From RGIG4074 sp964615285 (GTDB lineage Bacteria > Bacillota > Clostridia > Christensenellales > Borkfalkiaceae), in assembly GCA_964615285.1 (NCBI GenBank), contig CAZTND010000004.1:1-50539 (forward strand): a stretch of DNA of 50,539 bases. Direction: 5' to 3'. Shown here in pieces: positions 8,650-18,204 of the stretch. The position numbers and the translations under genes were made by a program. Under the pieces are notes generated by a model. That model was given only the letters and a program-made list of their open reading frames with translations, did no database searches and was not told where the DNA came from. The stretch's first letter is position 1; each line of letters begins with the position of its first letter.

Positions 8650-8678
8650 TTGACTTTTTCCGACGGGGGCGATATAAT
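8650..8678 (+). promoter_or_regulatory. Sigma-A promoter for the acyl-ACP thioesterase gene
   Basis: TTGACT (8650-8655), a 17-base spacer and TATAAT (8673-8678) form a near-consensus promoter. The -10 box ends six bases before the ATG at 8685, so the expected start of transcription coincides with the start codon and the mRNA would be leaderless. Confidence 0.85.
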
Positions 8679-8684
8679 GGAAGC

Positions 8685-9440
8685 ATGGAAAATTTTTACA
8701 TGTGCGATCTGGAATTTGAGACCCGATATTCCGACTTCGATTGCTATGACCGGCTGAAGCTGTCCTCCCTTCTGAATTTCATGCAGGAGGCGGCGGGGGT
8801 CAGCGCCGACGAACTCGGCTGCGGTTCCTCGTTCCTTTGGCCGAAAGGATGGGGGTTCATCGTCACCAATAACTACCTGGAAGTGTATCGGCCCATTGCG
8901 GTCGGCGAAAAACTGCGCCTGAAGACCTGGCCCCTGCCGCCGAAACACATCGTCTTCGAGCGGCATTACGAACTGTGCTCTTCGTCGGGGGAAAAAGTCG
9001 CCGCCGCGGTGTCCCGCTGGTGCCTGCTCGATCTGAAAAACAAAAAGTTCCTGCCTTCCGCCGCACTGGAAGACCAGGACTACTCGCGCTATAATCCGAA
9101 AAAAACCATCGATTTCAAGGCGTGGAAGATCCGGCCCGCCTGTCTCGAGGGGGCGGCGCCGGCGTTTGCCATGAAGGTATACGGCAGCGAGTGCGACCAC
9201 TACATGCACGTCAACAATACCCGCTATGCGGATTTTTGCATGAATTGTTTTTCTTTGGAGGAATTGAAAGAACGTGCCGTGCGCTCCTTTCATATCGTCT
9301 ACGAGGAGCAGTGCATTGAAGGGGACGAGCTCTCTTTTTATCGCTTGCCCTTACAGGAAGAAGCCTTTCTCATTGTCGGCGTAAAGAAGGATGGCGGGCA
9401 ATGTATGCGCGCGGAAATCACGTTTTCAAAAGAAAAATGA
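8685..9440 (+). CDS. Acyl-ACP thioesterase (FatA-like)
   Basis: The 251-residue protein has the tandem hot-dog layout of the bacterial acyl-ACP thioesterase family. The N-terminal domain has FETRYSDFDCYDRLKLSSLL, NFMQEAAG and WGFIVTNNYLEVYRP. The second hot-dog contains HYMHVNNTRYADFCM, which carries the conserved Asn/His-like region. Such enzymes release free fatty acids from acyl-ACP; in Clostridia the physiological role is unclear. There is no Shine-Dalgarno before 8685. An alternative start at Met6 (8700) also lacks one, and many family members begin near that point. The gene has its own strong promoter and is flanked by two copies of the dispersed palindrome. Confidence 0.88.
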   Translation: MENFYMCDLEFETRYSDFDCYDRLKLSSLLNFMQEAAGVSADELGCGSSFLWPKGWGFIVTNNYLEVYRPIAVGEKLRLKTWPLPPKHIVFERHYELCSSSGEKVAAAVSRWCLLDLKNKKFLPSAALEDQDYSRYNPKKTIDFKAWKIRPACLEGAAPAFAMKVYGSECDHYMHVNNTRYADFCMNCFSLEELKERAVRSFHIVYEEQCIEGDELSFYRLPLQEEAFLIVGVKKDGGQCMRAEITFSKEK

Positions 9441-9441
9441 A

Positions 9442-9462
9442 GTATTATGCCAGACATAATAC
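9442..9462. repeat. Dispersed palindrome, copy 2
   Basis: GTATTATG and CATAATAC form a perfect 8-base inverted repeat around CCAGA. It differs from the other copies mainly by C instead of T in the left arm. It begins two bases after the thioesterase stop codon and lies about 90 bases before the flavin reductase start. Confidence 0.72.
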
Positions 9463-9549
9463 GCCCAAAAAGACCGAAAAATGGCCTGATTTTTTGAGAT
9501 TTAGATGAAATATAAAGCGGAAAAAATATTTCAAGGAGGAATAGCAAAA

Positions 9550-10107
9550 ATGAAGAAAAATCTGAACGCGTCTACTTTGCTTGCGCCTGTGCCCGTGGTG
9601 ATGGTCACCTGCGGGGACGAAGAGAGGTCCAACGTCATCACCCTCGCCTGGGTGGGGACGATCAATTCCGACCCGCCGATGGTCAGCATTTCCGTCCGGT
9701 ACGGCAGATATTCCTATCCCATCATCAAGGAGACGGGGGAATTTACCGTCAATCTGGTGGACAAGAGTTTGGTGGAAGCCACCGATCTGTGCGGCGTGCT
9801 CTCCGGGCGGAACGGGGATAAGTTTGCGCGGGCACATCTCACCAAATGTCCCGGCGTCGCCGTCAAAGCGCCGTACATCGGGGAGAGCCCCGCGGCGTTG
9901 GAATGCAAAGTGGTGCGGCAGATCGACCTCGGTTCGCACGCCGTTTTTTTCGGCGAAGTGGTCAACGTCATCGCGGATGAAAAATATGTCGGGACGAACG
10001 GCTCTTTGCAGCTGCCCGACGGGCTGCTCGTCGCCTATACGAACGGCAAATATGTTGCGACGGGCGAAACGCTGGGAACGTATGCCTATACGGCGAAGAA
10101 AAAATAA
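9550..10107 (+). CDS. Flavin reductase-like FMN-binding protein
   Basis: The 185-residue protein belongs to the flavin reductase-like/FMN-binding split-barrel family. Recognisable segments are LLAPVPVVMVTCGDEERSN, ITLAWVGTINSDPPMVSISV, FTVNLVDKSL, DLCGVLSGRNGDKF and ALECKVVRQIDLGSHAVFFG. Members bind FMN and either reduce flavin or act as flavoredoxin-like electron carriers; the partner here is unknown. The ATG at 9550 follows an excellent ribosome site (aaggaggaat), better than the upstream ATG at 9505. It is transcribed in the same direction as the thioesterase gene, but a palindrome separates them. Confidence 0.9.
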   Translation: MKKNLNASTLLAPVPVVMVTCGDEERSNVITLAWVGTINSDPPMVSISVRYGRYSYPIIKETGEFTVNLVDKSLVEATDLCGVLSGRNGDKFARAHLTKCPGVAVKAPYIGESPAALECKVVRQIDLGSHAVFFGEVVNVIADEKYVGTNGSLQLPDGLLVAYTNGKYVATGETLGTYAYTAKKK

Positions 10108-10439
10108 TCCGATTGCGCGCCCGGCGCGCCGGCCTCTTTCATATATGGCGGCGTTCGGTATGAATGAAAAATAAAATATTATTATATTTCGGATTATATT
10201 CGGATCGTTCGCGCCCTCGGCTGTTTGGGCGCGGGACGGGGATTCCGGTTTCGGATATTCCGATTTCCGCAAACAGTGCCGCCTGCGGGCGGCGCTTGTC
10301 TTGTCCGCAGCCGGCCGGCGTTTATGCGCATTTTTTCAATTTTATTCATTTATTCATAAAATATTGAATATATGCATAAAATATTCGCTGATCGTTTCAA
10401 AAAAATGATAAATTTGCATAAAAAAGGGATTTCATTCGC
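10108..10439. other. Non-coding region upstream of the arginine operon
   Basis: No gene is seen. The first half is GC-rich with short dyads (CCGGCGCGCCGG near 10122, CGCGCCC/GGGCGCG near 10209) that lack a clear T-run. The second half (about 10330-10430) is markedly AT-rich and precedes the argG promoter. Confidence 0.6.
10351..10397. promoter_or_regulatory. Possible ArgR operator region (degenerate ARG-box-like words)
   Basis: AT-rich sequence just upstream of the argG promoter contains TATTCA-N8-TGAATA and overlapping words such as TGAATATATGCAT and TGCATAAAATATTCG. These resemble the TGAAT/ATTCA half-sites bound by ArgR/AhrC. None is a full consensus ARG box. The position makes arginine repression plausible, but the call is inference. 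Confidence 0.35.
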
Positions 10440-10468
10440 TTGACAGCGCGCGGCTGCGGTGCTATAAT
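10440..10468 (+). promoter_or_regulatory. Sigma-A promoter of the arginine operon
   Basis: TTGACA (10440-10445), a 17-base spacer and TATAAT (10463-10468) match consensus exactly. The leader of about 100 bases contains a possible GATGCC/GGCATC stem (10486-10491 with 10522-10527) without a T-run, so it is not an obvious terminator. Confidence 0.9.
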
Positions 10469-10576
10469 TTATCGGAAAAGAAAAAGATGCCGCGCCGCAC
10501 GCCGCAAGCGGTAAAGAGCGGGGCATCGCGGTCGATCGATCAAAGAAAAAATAAAAAACCTGCGAGGTAAAGAATT

Positions 10577-11806
10577 ATGGAAAAACAGATCAAGAAAGTG
10601 GTTTTGGCTTATTCGGGCGGGTTGGATACTTCCATCATTATCCCCTGGCTGAAAGAGAACTACAACGGCTGCGAAGTCATCGCCGTTTCGGCGGACGTCG
10701 GGCAGGGCACCGAATTGGACGGGCTGGAAGAAAAGGCCAAAAAGACGGGCGCCTCCAAACTGTACATTCTCGACCTCAAAAAGGAATTCATCGAGGACTA
10801 TATCTATCCCACCATGCAGGCGGGCGCCAAGTACGAGGATAAATATCTGCTCGGCACGTCGTTCGCCCGTCCCGTCATCGCCAAGCGCATCGTTGAGATC
10901 GCCAAGAAAGAGGGCGCCGACGCCATCTGCCACGGCTGCACGGGCAAGGGCAACGATCAGGTGCGGTTCGAGCTGACCATCAAGGCGTTCGCGCCCGAAA
11001 TGACCATCATCGCGCCCTGGCGCATCTGGAACATCAAGAGTCGCGACGAGGAGATCGACTACGCTGAGGCGCACAATATCCCCCTGAAGATCAGCCGGGA
11101 GACCAACTATTCCAAGGATAAGAATCTGTGGCATCTCTCCCACGAGGGCCTCGACCTCGAGGACCCCGCCAACGAGCCGCAGTACGAAAAGCCCGGCTTC
11201 CTCGAAATGGGCGTGTCGCCCCTGCAGGCGCCAGACAAGCCCACCTACGTCACCATTCACTTTGAAAAGGGTATCCCCACGGCGATCGACGGCAAGGAGA
11301 TGGGCGCGGTCGAACTCATGGAAAAACTCAACAAGCTCGGCGGCGAAAACGGCGTGGGCTTGGTCGACATGGTCGAAAACCGTCTGGTCGGCATGAAGAG
11401 CCGCGGCGTGTACGAGACCCCCGGCGGTTCCATCCTGTACGCGGCGCACGAGAATCTCGAAATGATCTGCCTCGACAAGGCGACCGCGCACTATAAGCAG
11501 CTTGTCGCCGTCAAGTTCGGCGAGATCGTCTATGACGGGCAGTGGTTCACCCCCCTCAGGGAAGCCCTGCAGGCGTTCGTCGAAAAGACGCAGGAAACGG
11601 TCACGGGCGACGCCAGGGTCAAACTCTATAAGGGCAACATCATCAACGCGGGCGTCACTTCGCCGCACTCCCTGTACAGCGAGAACATCGCCACCTTTGA
11701 GGACGACGGCGGCGCATACAGCCAGAAGGACGCCGAAGGGTTCATCAACTGCTTCGGTCTGCCCATCAAAGTCAAGGCGATGCTCGAAGCGCGCAAACTG
11801 AAATAA
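10577..11806 (+). CDS. argG: Argininosuccinate synthase
   Basis: The 409-residue enzyme condenses citrulline and aspartate with ATP to argininosuccinate, the penultimate step to arginine. The N-terminal ATP pyrophosphatase (PP-loop) motif LAYSGGLDTS is at residues 11-20. Other family signatures are GCTGKGNDQVRFE, LLGTSFARP, NLWHLSHEG and VTSPHSLYSENIATFE. The length is typical. The gene heads the operon behind a consensus promoter, with a gcgaggtaaag ribosome site. The expected partner argH is not in this window. Confidence 0.97.
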   Translation: MEKQIKKVVLAYSGGLDTSIIIPWLKENYNGCEVIAVSADVGQGTELDGLEEKAKKTGASKLYILDLKKEFIEDYIYPTMQAGAKYEDKYLLGTSFARPVIAKRIVEIAKKEGADAICHGCTGKGNDQVRFELTIKAFAPEMTIIAPWRIWNIKSRDEEIDYAEAHNIPLKISRETNYSKDKNLWHLSHEGLDLEDPANEPQYEKPGFLEMGVSPLQAPDKPTYVTIHFEKGIPTAIDGKEMGAVELMEKLNKLGGENGVGLVDMVENRLVGMKSRGVYETPGGSILYAAHENLEMICLDKATAHYKQLVAVKFGEIVYDGQWFTPLREALQAFVEKTQETVTGDARVKLYKGNIINAGVTSPHSLYSENIATFEDDGGAYSQKDAEGFINCFGLPIKVKAMLEARKLK

Positions 11807-11812
11807 AATTTT

Positions 11813-12739
11813 ATGTATAACGTATTCATAGACGGCAAGGAGGGCACGACGGGGCTGCAAATCTTTGACCGCCTGGGCAAAAGACAGGACGTGCGCGTCA
11901 TCGCGCTGCCCGAAGAAAAGCGAAAGGACGTCGCCGCCCGCAAAGAAGCGATCAACGGCGCGGACGTCGTATTCCTGTGCCTGCCCGACGTGGCGGCGAA
12001 GGAATCGGTCTCCCTCGTCGAGAGCGACAAGGTCAGGGTCATCGACGCCTCCACGGCGCACCGCACGGCGGCGGGCTGGGCATACGGCTTCCCCGAACTT
12101 TCGGCGGAACACCGAAGGGCGATCGCCTCCTCCCGTTTCATCGCCAATCCCGGCTGTTATGCGAGCGGGTTCATCGCCCTCGTCTATCCCCTGGTAAAGC
12201 GGGGGATCGCGGCGGCGGGTTATCCCTTCGTCTGCCACGCCGTCAGCGGCTATTCGGGCGCCGGCAAGAAGGGCATCGCGCAGTACGAAGGGGCGGACAG
12301 GGACGTCTCCCTCGAAACGCCCCGCCTATACGGCCTGACGCTCTCGCACAAGCACCTGCCCGAAATGGTCGCGCAGTGCGCTTTGACGCGCAAACCGGTG
12401 TTCAACCCGTACATTTGCGACTATTACAGCGGCATGTCGGTCACCGTTCCGCTCTTTGCGGGACTTTTGGAAAAGCGGGTGACGCCCGCGGACGTCAAGG
12501 AACTCTTTTCGGAACACTATGCGGGCGCAAAGTTCGTGAAGGTGGGGGAAGAGCCGAGCGGCTACATCGCCGCCAACCCCTTCGACGGGACCAATCAGAT
12601 GGAGATCCTCGTCAACGGCAACGACGAACAGATATTGCTCACGGCGCGGTTCGACAATCTCGGCAAGGGCGCTTCCGGCGCGGCGGTGCAGAACATGAAC
12701 ATCGCCCTCGGGCTGGACGAAAGCACGGGGCTCTTATAA
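11813..12739 (+). CDS. argC: N-acetyl-gamma-glutamyl-phosphate reductase (short type)
   Basis: The 308-residue NADPH-dependent enzyme reduces N-acetylglutamyl phosphate to the semialdehyde. It belongs to the shorter AGPR type. Signatures are FIDGKEGTTGLQIFDRL, VVFLCLPDVAAKES, VIDASTAHR, and NPGCYASGF with the catalytic Cys. Later come HAVSGYSGAGKKG and LTLSHKHLPEM. It starts six bases after argG, with no clear ribosome site (attttatg), so translation may depend on argG. Its stop codon lies in the first unit of a short tandem duplication. Confidence 0.95.
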   Translation: MYNVFIDGKEGTTGLQIFDRLGKRQDVRVIALPEEKRKDVAARKEAINGADVVFLCLPDVAAKESVSLVESDKVRVIDASTAHRTAAGWAYGFPELSAEHRRAIASSRFIANPGCYASGFIALVYPLVKRGIAAAGYPFVCHAVSGYSGAGKKGIAQYEGADRDVSLETPRLYGLTLSHKHLPEMVAQCALTRKPVFNPYICDYYSGMSVTVPLFAGLLEKRVTPADVKELFSEHYAGAKFVKVGEEPSGYIAANPFDGTNQMEILVNGNDEQILLTARFDNLGKGASGAAVQNMNIALGLDESTGLL

Positions 12740-12777
12740 GCTCTTATAATAAGGCGCGTAAAATAAGGCGCGTAAAC
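12730..12777. repeat. Two adjacent short tandem duplications after argC
   Basis: A 10-base unit (gctcttataa, 12730-12739) repeats immediately at 12740-12749. A 14-base unit (taaggcgcgtaaaa, 12750-12763) then repeats at 12764-12777 with one change. Both look like recent slippage products. The argC stop codon lies in the first 10-base unit. Confidence 0.9.
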
Positions 12778-12842
12778 GTATTTTCCGCTCCGCGGAAGGA
12801 CATTTTTCAATTACGATCGAACGAAGGCAAGGAAAGGCAAAC

Positions 12843-14060
12843 ATGACCATGAAACAGATCGAAGGCGGCGTCTGCGCGGCAAAGGGATTCCGCGCAAGCG
12901 GCGTGCACTGCGGCATACGCAAGAACAAGACCAAAAAAGATTTGGCGCTCATCGTGAGCGACGTGCGCGCCGCCACGGCGTGCGTCTATACCAAAAACCT
13001 CGTCAAGGGCGCGCCCATCCTCGTCACGCAGAAGAACGTGGCGGACGGCTATGCGCAGGCGGTCATCGTCAACAGCGGCAACGCCAACACCTGCAACGCG
13101 AACGGCGTGGAGATCGCCGAGGGAATGGCAAAACTCGTCGAGGAATATACGGGCATCCCGTCGGGCGACGTGGTCGTCGCCTCCACGGGGGTCATCGGGC
13201 AGAAGTTGTCTTTGGAACCCATCCAAAGCGGTATGCCCGCCCTCAAAGCGGAGCTCGGCGATCACTCCCGCGACGCGGCGGAGGCCATCATGACGACGGA
13301 TACCGTCCCCAAGGAGATCGCCTATGCCTTCGAACTCGGCGGCAAGGAGTGCCATATCGGCGCCATCTGCAAGGGCGTCGGCATGATCTGCCCCAATATG
13401 GCGACCATGCTCATGTTCGTCTGCACGGACGCGGCCATCTCTCCCGCCATGCTGCAAAGGGCGCTCGACCTCGACGTGAAGGACTCCCTCAACATGGTCA
13501 GCGTGGACAGAGACACGTCCACCAACGACACCCTCTGCCTGATGGCGAACGGCCTGGCGGGCAACGCCCGCGTGGAAGAGGACGGCGCGGACTTCCGCAA
13601 GTTCCGCAAAGTACTGCACGCGGTCACGACGTATATGTGTCGTCAGATCGCGGGGGACGGCGAAGGGGCGACCAAGCTCATCGAATGCCGCGTGACGGGC
13701 GCGAAGAGCAAAAAGAGCGCCAAACTCGCGGCGAAAGCTGTCGTGTGCAGCGACCTTCTGAAGGCGGCGATGTTCGGCGCGGACGCCAACTGGGGGCGCG
13801 TTTTGTGCGCCGTCGGCTATTCGGGCGCGGACGTCGACCCCGACAAGATCGGCGTTTCCTTCCGTTCCAAGGCGGGGGAGATCGAGGTCTGCCGCGGCGG
13901 CAAAGGGGTGGACTTCTCCGAGGAAGAGGCAAAAAAGATCCTCTCGGAGGACGAGATCGACATTCTCATCGATCTCGGCGAGGGGAATTACAAGGCGACC
14001 GCCTGGGGCTGCGACCTCACTTACGATTACGTCAGGATCAACGGCGATTACCGCACCTGA
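12843..14060 (+). CDS. argJ: Bifunctional ornithine acetyltransferase / N-acetylglutamate synthase
   Basis: The 405-residue protein recycles the acetyl group from N-acetylornithine to glutamate. It is made as a precursor that cleaves itself at the Ala-Thr bond of the conserved NMATMLMFVCTDA segment, where the Thr becomes the nucleophile. Other signatures are GGVCAAKGFRASGVHCGI near the start, VNSGNANTCNAN, ASTGVIGQ, IMTTDTVPKE, MVSVDRDTSTND and GADANWGR. ATG occurs at 12843 and 12849; aaggaaagg upstream suits either. Its presence means the cyclic arginine route. Confidence 0.96.
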   Translation: MTMKQIEGGVCAAKGFRASGVHCGIRKNKTKKDLALIVSDVRAATACVYTKNLVKGAPILVTQKNVADGYAQAVIVNSGNANTCNANGVEIAEGMAKLVEEYTGIPSGDVVVASTGVIGQKLSLEPIQSGMPALKAELGDHSRDAAEAIMTTDTVPKEIAYAFELGGKECHIGAICKGVGMICPNMATMLMFVCTDAAISPAMLQRALDLDVKDSLNMVSVDRDTSTNDTLCLMANGLAGNARVEEDGADFRKFRKVLHAVTTYMCRQIAGDGEGATKLIECRVTGAKSKKSAKLAAKAVVCSDLLKAAMFGADANWGRVLCAVGYSGADVDPDKIGVSFRSKAGEIEVCRGGKGVDFSEEEAKKILSEDEIDILIDLGEGNYKATAWGCDLTYDYVRINGDYRT

Positions 14061-14087
14061 GCGGGAGACAGTACGGATAAAAAAATT

Positions 14088-14960
14088 ATGACCAAACAAG
14101 ATATGATCACCAAGGAGCAACAGGCAGAGTTCCTCATCGAGGCGATGCCCTACATCAAAAAATACCAGGACAAGATCCTGGTCATCAAATACGGCGGCAA
14201 CGCCATGCTCAACGACGAGCTGAAAAATTCGGTCATGCGCGACCTCACCATGCTGCGCATGGTCGGCATCAACGTCGTACTCGTCCACGGCGGCGGGCCC
14301 GAGATCAACGCCCTTCTGAAAAAGGTCGGCAAGGAGAGCAAGTTCATCGACGGACTGCGCTACACCGACGAAGAGACCGTGGAATACGTGGAAATGGCGC
14401 TCGCGGGCAAGGTGAACAAATCGCTCGTCAACCTGCTGCAACAGAACGATGCCAAGGCCATCGGGCTGTGCGGCATCGACGGGCACATGCTCCTCTGCGA
14501 AAAGCAGGATGAAAAGCTGGGTTTTGTCGGCAAGGTCGTCAAGGTCAATCCGGGCATCATTCTCGACTGTCTGGAAGCGGGCTACATTCCCGTCATCTCC
14601 ACCGTCGGGTACGGCAAGGACGGGGAGATATACAACGTCAACGCCGATACGGCGGCGTCCGTCATCGCGGGCGCGCTGGGCGCGGAGAGCCTCATTCTCA
14701 TGACGGACATCAAGGGGCTTTTGGAGAACAAGGACGACGAAAACACCCTCATCAAAAAGGTATATGTTTCGGACATTCCCTCGCTCGTCAAGCAGGGGAT
14801 CATTTCGGGCGGTATGGTCCCGAAAATAGAATGCTGCAAAGAGGCCATCCGCCGCGGCGTGAACCGTGTGTTCATCACCGACGGCAGGATCAACCATTCC
14901 ATTTTGCTGGAATTGCTGTCCGATTCCGGTATGGGCACCATGTTTGTAAACGAAGACTGA
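14088..14960 (+). CDS. argB: N-acetylglutamate kinase
   Basis: The 290-residue amino acid kinase phosphorylates N-acetylglutamate, usually the feedback-controlled step. Motifs are VIKYGGNAM (about residue 26), VVLVHGGGPEIN, LCGIDGHML, VISTVGYGKDGEIYNVNADT, LILMTDIKGLL and GGMVPKIECC. The N-terminal helix before the kinase core is of the type linked to arginine-sensitive, hexameric enzymes, but sensitivity cannot be read from sequence alone. The ATG at 14088 or 14103 could start translation. The stop codon overlaps the left arm of an intrinsic terminator. Confidence 0.96.
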   Translation: MTKQDMITKEQQAEFLIEAMPYIKKYQDKILVIKYGGNAMLNDELKNSVMRDLTMLRMVGINVVLVHGGGPEINALLKKVGKESKFIDGLRYTDEETVEYVEMALAGKVNKSLVNLLQQNDAKAIGLCGIDGHMLLCEKQDEKLGFVGKVVKVNPGIILDCLEAGYIPVISTVGYGKDGEIYNVNADTAASVIAGALGAESLILMTDIKGLLENKDDENTLIKKVYVSDIPSLVKQGIISGGMVPKIECCKEAIRRGVNRVFITDGRINHSILLELLSDSGMGTMFVNED

Positions 14961-14984
14961 TATTTTACCATATCAGTCCTTTTT
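14955..14984 (+). terminator. Intrinsic terminator between argB and argD
   Basis: A perfect 8-base stem, GACTGATA (14955-14962) with TATCAGTC (14971-14978), encloses an eight-base loop and is followed by CTTTTTC. It lies inside the arginine operon and includes the argB stop codon, so it should reduce read-through into argD. Confidence 0.8.
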
Positions 14985-15027
14985 CTAATATAAACGAAAT
15001 CAAAGTATTAAGGATCACGGATAGAAA

Positions 15028-16193
15028 ATGGATTTTGAGACGATCAAATATAAGGACAAAGAATACATCGAACCGACATACGCGCGCTTTCAGGTGGGCA
15101 TCGCCTACGGCAAGGGCGCCACGCTGACCGACTTTTCGGGAAAGGAATACATTGACTTCACGAGCGGCATCGGCGTGAACATCTTCGGCATAAACGACGA
15201 AGTGTGGAAAGAGGCGGTCACCGCGCAGCTGAACAAAGTGCAGCACGCCTGCAACCTCTACTACACCCGGCCGCAGACCGAACTTGCCGAACTCCTCTGC
15301 CAAAAGAGCGGCGCCAAAAAGGTCTGCTTCTCCAACAGCGGCGCCGAGGCGAACGAGTGCGCCATCAAGGCGGCAAGGAAGTACAACGCCGACAAATACG
15401 GCGAGGGCAAGCGCTATGAAATACTCGTGTTGAACGGCAGTTTCCACGGCAGGACGCTCGCCGCGCTCTCGGCCACGGCGCAGCCCGCCTTCCGCAAATA
15501 TTTTTCGCCCTTCCTCGAAGGGTTCCCGTCCTTCGACCCGGACTATGACAGTTTCCTCTCCGCCGTCACGGATAAGACGGGGGCGGTGATGATGGAGCTC
15601 GTGCAGGGCGAAAGCGGCGTCAACCTTCTCGATTTCGATTTCGTGCGCAAGGTGGAAGAGTACTGCAAGGCACACGACATCCTGTTCATCGTCGACGAAG
15701 TGCAGACGGGCAACGGCAGGACGGGCAGGATGTACTCCTATCAGCAGTTCGGCGTGCAGCCCGACCTCGTCACCACGGCGAAGGGGTTGGGCGGGGGGTT
15801 GCCCATCGGCGCCTGCCTGTTCTTTGACAAGACGGAATACGTCTTTCACTACGGCGACCACGGTTCGACGTTCGGCGGCAACCCCGTGTGCTGCGCGGGC
15901 GGCGCGGCCATCGTAAAGCGGCTGGACGACGAGTTGTTCGGCGAAGTCACCCGCAAGGGCTGGCATCTCTACACCGAACTGAACAAACTTTCCAAGGTGT
16001 CCAAGGTCTCGGGGATGGGGCTGATGATCGGCGTCAGGACGGACAAACCCGCCCGCGCCGTCGCCGAGCGCTGCATCGAAAGGGGGCTGTTCGTCCTGAC
16101 GGCGCACGACAAAGTAAGGCTGCTGCCCCCCCTCAACATCACGAAAGAAGAACTGGAAAAAGGTTTGAAAATATTGAGTGAGGTCATCGAAGA

Positions 16194-16197
<4 letters not shown>
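15028..16197 (+). CDS. argD: Acetylornithine aminotransferase
   Basis: The 389-residue class III PLP aminotransferase makes N-acetylornithine from the semialdehyde and glutamate. Signatures are TDFSGKEYIDFTSGIGVN, CFSNSGAEANECAIKAARK, LNGSFHGRTLAALSAT, FIVDEVQTGNGRTG, the PLP lysine in TTAKGLGGGLPIGA, and HGSTFGGNPVCCAG. The length is typical. It follows an intrinsic terminator after argB and overlaps argF by four bases. Confidence 0.95.
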
Positions 16198-17105
<908 letters not shown>

Positions 17106-17127
17106 AAACAAGGCGGGAACATATACA

Positions 17128-18204
17128 ATGAGCGAAGAAAGAGTATACGTTACTTTACAGAACGGCAAGGTTTTCAAGGGCTACCGTTTCGGCGCAAAGG
17201 GGGACAAGATCGGCGAACTCGTCTTTACGACGGGCATGACGGGCTACATCGAAACGCTCACCGATCCCAGCTATTACGGGCAGATCGTCGTGCAGACCTT
17301 CCCCCTCATCGGCAATTACGGCATCATCTCCGAGGATTTTGAAAGCCGCAAGTCCTTCGTGTTCGGCTACATCGTGCGCGAAAAGTGCGACGAGCCCTCC
17401 AATTTCCGCTGTGAAGAGACGCTGGACGCCTTTTTGAAGGCAAAGGGCATCGTGGGGGTCTACGGCATCGACACGCGCGAACTCACCAAGATCGTGCGCG
17501 AGGCGGGCGTCATGAACGCCGCCATCACCTCCAAGCCCTTCAAGGATTTTGAAAAACTGACGGCGTACCGCGTGACGGACGCCGTGAAGAGTACCACGGT
17601 CCCCGTGCCCGAAGTGCAGAACGAGGGGGGCAAATATAAAGTCGTGCTCTACGATTTCGGCGCCAAGGAGAACATCGAGCGCGAACTCGTCAAGCGGGAT
17701 TGCATGGTCATCCGCGTGCCCTCCCGGTATACGGCGGAGGAGGCGCTCGCCCTCGATCCCGACGGCATCATGCTCACCAACGGGCCGGGCGACCCCGAAG
17801 AGAATACGGAAGTCATCGAAAATCTGAAAAAGCTTGCAGGCAAAAAGCCCATCTTTGGCATCTGCCTGGGGCACCAGCTTTTTGCGCTCGCCATGGGCGG
17901 CAGGACCAAGAAGATGAAGTACGGGCACCGCGGTTCCAACCAGCCCGTGCGCGACACAGCGACGGGGCGGGTATACATCTCCTCGCAGAACCACGGGTAC
18001 GAGGTCATCTCGGACAGCGTCAAAGGGCGGGTGAGTTTCGTCAACGCCAACGACGGCACCTGCGAAGGGGTCGATTACGACGACATCGGCGCCTACACCG
18101 TGCAGTTCCACCCCGAAGCCTGCGGCGGCCCGCACGACGCCAATTTCCTGTTCGACAAGTTCATAGCCGATATGCAGAAGCAGAAGGAGAAAAGGAATGC
18201 CTAA
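17128..18204 (+). CDS. carA: Carbamoyl-phosphate synthase small (glutaminase) subunit
   Basis: The 358-residue subunit hydrolyses glutamine and channels ammonia to CarB. The N-terminal CPSase domain has ELVFTTGMTGYIETLTDPSY and GVYGIDTRELTK. The C-terminal class I glutamine amidotransferase has LTNGPGDPEE, the nucleophile Cys246 in GICLGHQLFALA and the His/Glu pair in QFHPEA. It overlaps the large-subunit gene by eight bases, which indicates tight coupling. Confidence 0.97.
   Translation: MSEERVYVTLQNGKVFKGYRFGAKGDKIGELVFTTGMTGYIETLTDPSYYGQIVVQTFPLIGNYGIISEDFESRKSFVFGYIVREKCDEPSNFRCEETLDAFLKAKGIVGVYGIDTRELTKIVREAGVMNAAITSKPFKDFEKLTAYRVTDAVKSTTVPVPEVQNEGGKYKVVLYDFGAKENIERELVKRDCMVIRVPSRYTAEEALALDPDGIMLTNGPGDPEENTEVIENLKKLAGKKPIFGICLGHQLFALAMGGRTKKMKYGHRGSNQPVRDTATGRVYISSQNHGYEVISDSVKGRVSFVNANDGTCEGVDYDDIGAYTVQFHPEACGGPHDANFLFDKFIADMQKQKEKRNA

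Noticed and set aside
10475..10576. argG leader as a riboswitch or T-box
   Set aside because: It is only about 100 bases with one six-base stem, no T-box AGGGTGG-like core and no terminator T-run.
10469..12238. Long reverse-strand frame opposite argG and argC
   Set aside because: It is a shadow caused by GC-rich third positions; argG and argC are unambiguous on the plus strand.
12807..14897. Reverse-strand frame of 696 codons opposite argJ and argB
   Set aside because: The translation is a His/Asp/Arg/Val-rich shadow with no family features.
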